Source: Candidatus Bathyarchaeota archaeon (GTDB lineage Archaea; Thermoproteota; Bathyarchaeia; Bathyarchaeales; DTEX01). From it: a stretch of DNA of 8,008 nucleotides. Below the pieces are notes generated by a model. That model did not search any database. It was given only the letters and a program-made list of their open reading frames with translations, and was not told where the DNA came from. How positions within the stretch are numbered: the stretch's first letter is position 1; every line of letters starts with the position of its first letter. A program made the translations under genes and the position numbers. Of this stretch, positions 6,018 through 8,008 are shown in pieces. The DNA is taken from contig PIYJ01000086.1 of the NCBI GenBank assembly GCA_003601725.1, positions 1-8,008 of the forward strand, in the 5' to 3' direction.

Positions 6018-6341
6018 CTATGAGATCTTCCTGAACTTTATTGTCTGGTTTGACAATATCACATCGTAGACCTGATTCACAGCGAAATTTACGCCTAGCT
6101 GCTCGTATTCCTGCTCGGTTAAAAAGAGTATCATCTTCGGCTGATAAAGCTGCATGCGGGCTCCGAAAACTGGTATTTGCTGCTGAATGATCTTAACCAT
6201 CTCTTGAACCATACGTGCCTCTTCGCTTGGAGGTCTTATGGCGAAGCTAGGGATCACATTTTCTTCGACGAGCTCGATTCGTTTTCCAAGATTTCCAGAC
6301 GCATCCTTCATCGATTCTATTCGTTGAACAATCACTCTCAT
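6018..6341 (-). CDS. Uncharacterised archaeal protein, arcadin-1-like at best
   Basis: A 107-residue soluble protein. ATG 6341 is chosen because GAGGAG on the minus strand (6354-6349) lies 7 bases before it; an in-frame TTG at 6359 would overlap this site. Visible segments are a first strand MRVIVQRIE, a conserved-looking GNLGKRIELVEE (16-27), an amphipathic helix EEARMVQEMVKIIQQQIP (41-58), and a C-terminal half with MILFLTEQEYEQLGVNFAVNQVYDVIL (70-96) ending in IKFRKIS. The LFLTEQEYEQLG pattern gives a vague resemblance to proteins encoded near crenactin (arcadin-1), but I cannot confirm this, and no actin homologue is in the window. There are no cysteines, no membrane helix and no obvious active site. 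It is the first of three minus-strand genes, divergent from a ribbon-helix-helix gene that could regulate it. Confidence 0.8.
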   Translation of the reverse strand: MRVIVQRIESMKDASGNLGKRIELVEENVIPSFAIRPPSEEARMVQEMVKIIQQQIPVFGARMQLYQPKMILFLTEQEYEQLGVNFAVNQVYDVILSNQTIKFRKIS

Positions 6342-6375
6342 TATTGTTCTCCTCGACAAGATTGATTCTTCTCTA

Positions 6376-6418
6376 CTTAAAAATAAATAGGTTCCCCTCG
6401 CTTCCTTTAAATAAAATT
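6376..6418 (-). promoter_or_regulatory. A/T-rich promoter region of the minus-strand cluster
   Basis: Two TATA-like stretches on the minus strand precede the gene starting at 6341: TATTTATTTTTAAG (6376-6389) and an AAAATTTTATTTAAAG-type run (about 6403-6418). The nearer one would give a very short leader, just covering the ribosome binding site; the farther one gives about 40 bases. Which is used cannot be told from sequence. Confidence 0.4.
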
Positions 6419-6458
6419 TTTCTATGGATCCCCTTATTTGTCAGTCGTCTCACGTCTC

Positions 6459-6469
6459 TTTTAACTTAA
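6459..6469 (+). promoter_or_regulatory. Candidate TATA box for the ribbon-helix-helix gene
   Basis: TTTTAACTTAA lies 68-78 bases before ATG 6537 and predicts transcription starting near 6490. It shares a 195-base divergent gap with the promoter of the minus-strand cluster. Confidence 0.35.
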
Positions 6470-6536
6470 GCCTTATAGGTAGGTACCACAACAATAATTG
6501 TCATGTTATGTAGGAATAGATGCAGGTGTGAAGACG

Positions 6537-6680
6537 ATGAAGCTCGTAACAGTCCTTCTTCCTGAAGCCTACCTAGAAGGCTTAGATGAATTAGTAAGGC
6601 AGAACATGTATCCAAGCCGAAGCGCAGCAATACGAGCTGCAGTCAGAGACTTGTTAAGACGAGAACTCTGGACCAGATAG
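6537..6680 (+). CDS. Ribbon-helix-helix (CopG/MetJ/Arc type) transcriptional regulator
   Basis: A 47-residue DNA-binding protein that should work as a dimer, placing a two-stranded ribbon in the major groove. The strand is MKLVTVLLP (1-9), helix 1 EAYLEGLDELVRQN (10-23), the turn MYPSRSAAI (24-32) with the family's S-R-S helix start, and helix 2 AAIRAAVRDLLRRELW (30-45). There is no added ligand or metal domain. ATG 6537 is preceded by AGGTG (6524-6528) at 8 bases. An in-frame TTG at 6498 would add 13 residues that fit no fold, so it is rejected. Short proteins of this kind include the haloarchaeal cell-division regulator CdrS, but ftsZ is not in the window and equivalence is untested. It may repress its own or the divergent promoter. 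Confidence 0.88.
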   Translation: MKLVTVLLPEAYLEGLDELVRQNMYPSRSAAIRAAVRDLLRRELWTR

Positions 6681-6773
6681 CAAAAACTAATTATTCCCCC
6701 GCTCTTTTTGACTTTGACTTTAAGAAAAATTGGCAGAATTAGACGTAAATGTGCCAAAAACGCTTTTTCACGT

Positions 6774-6805
6774 ATAGAGATGCATGACTCTATGCATGCT
6801 TTTTT
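6774..6805 (+). terminator. Hairpin and T run, possible end of the ribbon-helix-helix transcript
   Basis: ATAGAG (6774-6779) pairs with CTCTAT (6788-6793) around an 8-base loop, followed by GCATGC and six T at 6800-6805. Two earlier T runs, in CTCTTTTTG (about 6702-6709) and CTTTTTC (about 6762-6768), lie in the same gap. Any could terminate the plus-strand transcript in an archaeon. The element ATGCATGA is partly repeated at 6780 and 6792. Confidence 0.35.
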
Positions 6806-6830
6806 CTTCATGGAAAGAAAAGAATCAATT

Positions 6831-7606
6831 TTATGATTTTCTGGCGGCGTCTCTAAAGAACCTTGCAGCTTCCCCTGGGCTTCTTGCGAGCGTTATTGCC
6901 CTCCCAATTATTAAGTATCGCGCTCCAGATGAGACCGCAGCTTTTACGTCGCCTCCCTGCGCACCGATACCGGGAGAATAGATCGGGACCTTTCCTTTCA
7001 AAATTGCATAGATCTCTCTTATCTTCTCGGGATAGGTTCCACCGACGACCGCTCCATCAGCGTTCCAAGCTAAAGCCTTCTCCGCGAAGGCAACATACTG
7101 CGGCTTCTTCTCTCCAGTCTTCGAATCGTAAATCATCTGACCGTAGCCTTCCCAAGACGCCTTGTGGCTCATATAGACGAGAAGTATAACCCCCCGATTC
7201 ATTTCCTTCGCAACTTCGAAGACCGGTTGAAGCCCATCCTCCCATCCCACAAAGGGATTAGCTATAACAGCGTCAAAGCCCGCGTTGAAATAGTTCTCAA
7301 CGCGATTCGTGTATCCAATATCGTTTATCTTGCAATCCATTATCACGGGTAAATCTAAGCTATGAGCTTTTTCAACGATTCTTTTGACGCCGTCATACAG
7401 TCCAAGCGGCAACAGGAGATGCCTATTCAATTTTACGGCACAAATGTAAGAATGAGTCTCATCGAGGATCTTCAGGCTGACTGACAGAAGATTTCCAGAT
7501 TTGAGGGAACACTATCTAAAGCCAGAATGATGTTGGAGCCTCTTTTTTCTTCTGATTCTTCTATTAACTTCTTAAACGACAAGTCAACCATCCTCTCTAC
7601 TTTCAC
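6831..7606 (-). pseudogene. pyrF: Orotidine 5'-phosphate decarboxylase with a -1 reading-frame break
   Basis: OMP decarboxylase makes UMP, the last step of de novo pyrimidine synthesis. The gene is split between two frames. GTG 7606, with GGAG (7615-7612) 5 bases before it, gives MKVERMVDLSFKKLIEESEE and continues to ILALDSVPS before stopping at 7474-7472. The second frame opens at about 7508 and supplies everything from GNLLSVSLKILDE onward to the stop at 6831. Adding one base in the AAA near 7500 restores a 258-residue protein. All active-site elements are present: ILALD (D31), AVKLN (K59), the catalytic MDCKINDIGYTN with D91, K93 and D96, and the phosphate-binding SPGIGAQGG (about 211-219) and IGRAI. 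A full set of catalytic residues on both sides of one indel suggests sequencing error or a very recent mutation, not old decay. An ATG at 7591 is also in frame but has no spacer after its purine-rich upstream. Confidence 0.85.
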
Positions 7607-7616
7607 GTTGACTCCA

Positions 7617-8008
7617 CTAATCTTTAACGGTTCCTCCACAGAATTTAGTCACGAACTTCAAGGTCACATCCTTAGCTTCCAGCAGCTTTTGCATAGGTAT
7701 CCCCGGCACGCCGCAGAACAACAGAAGCACATTTCTCGTTGCCTCCGTCACCTTCGTATCTTCAGCATCTCTGTATGGATAGACCGCTAGAAGCTTTTCC
7801 TCATCCGATATGACTATTTCCCGTCCGTTAAGCCGTAGAGGCGTCTTCATTCCTATTCCAAGAAACTCTTCGCCCGTTTCCGCGTATCTCATCGTCAATT
7901 CCCCGCGTATCTTATCCGAATCAAACGCAGCAATCGCGATTTCAGTCTTTATCGAAGCTAAATTATATGCATCTACAAGCGTATTTATCCGCGGCAAGGG
8001 CTTTCCCC
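7617..8008 (-). CDS. B3/B4 tRNA-binding-domain protein (PheRS beta-like), 5' end outside window
   Basis: B3/B4 domains occur in the beta subunit of phenylalanyl-tRNA synthetase, where they edit mischarged tRNA, and in stand-alone proteins of unclear role. The 129 visible residues end at TAG (7619-7617). They contain GKPLPRINTLVDAYNLASIKT, the family's N-L-x-S entry segment, then DKIRGELTMRYAETGEEFLGIG, a strand region EIVISDEEKLLAVYPYRD, and TKVTEATRNVLLLFCGVPGI. The TTG at 7997 is not the start, since similarity continues upstream to the window edge. Lack of anything beyond the domain at the C-terminus argues for a stand-alone protein, not PheT itself. pyrF starts 10 bases after the stop, with its ribosome binding site in that gap, so the two are almost certainly co-transcribed. 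Confidence 0.8.
   Translation of the reverse strand, partial: GKPLPRINTLVDAYNLASIKTEIAIAAFDSDKIRGELTMRYAETGEEFLGIGMKTPLRLNGREIVISDEEKLLAVYPYRDAEDTKVTEATRNVLLLFCGVPGIPMQKLLEAKDVTLKFVTKFCGGTVKD

Noticed and set aside
6498..6536. Upstream extension of the ribbon-helix-helix protein from TTG 6498
   Set aside because: The added residues do not belong to the fold, and a ribosome binding site sits correctly before ATG 6537.
6863..7352. Plus-strand open frames of 62-108 codons opposite pyrF
   Set aside because: They are rich in Arg, Ser and Leu as expected for antisense shadows, and pyrF on the other strand has its full active-site motifs.
7527..7790. Plus-strand 87-codon frame over the pyrF/B3-B4 junction
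   Set aside because: It spans the ends of two well-supported minus-strand genes and has no ribosome binding site or recognisable domain.

Overview
The window looks archaeal, most likely a TACK-type lineage such as Bathyarchaeia. That placement rests on gene content and style, not on a marker tree. The archaeal signs are a type IA topoisomerase ending in two Cys4 zinc ribbons, a tRNA-splicing endonuclease subunit, a subunit-like relative of the eukaryotic oligosaccharyltransferase accessory proteins, a ribbon-helix-helix regulator, a DUF2153-like protein, A/T-rich TATA-like boxes about 30-70 bp upstream of start codons, and frequent TTG/GTG starts behind GAGG-type ribosome binding sites. No rRNA, tRNA, CRISPR array or insertion sequence was seen.

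Layout. Plus strand, 1-766: the 3' end of topA, followed one base later by a tiny zinc-finger gene. Plus, 869-1312: a three-helix membrane protein resembling OSTC/Ost3-Ost6. Plus, 1458-3092: mtnA (methylthioribose-1-phosphate isomerase) and an endA-like gene, probably one transcript, with a hairpin covering the endA ribosome binding site. Plus, 3207-4511: hisS. Plus, 4686-5130: an unrecognised gene with a clear reading-frame break. Minus, 6341 down to 5180: three genes in a row (an uncharacterised 107-aa protein, acylphosphatase, a DUF2153-like protein). Plus, 6537-6680: a 47-aa ribbon-helix-helix protein divergent from the previous cluster. Minus, 8008 down to 6831: a B3/B4-domain protein (its 5' end lies outside the window) followed 10 bases later by pyrF, which also carries a frame break.

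Most genes are housekeeping: DNA topology, tRNA processing and charging, methionine salvage and pyrimidine synthesis. No defence or mobile system is visible. The points most worth a second look are the OSTC-like protein, the EndA subunit that has lost its catalytic histidine, the two frame-broken genes (each beside a short A run), the ribosome-binding-site hairpin before endA, and the uncharacterised 107-aa protein divergent from the small regulator. No gene-free stretch exceeds about 200 bases.
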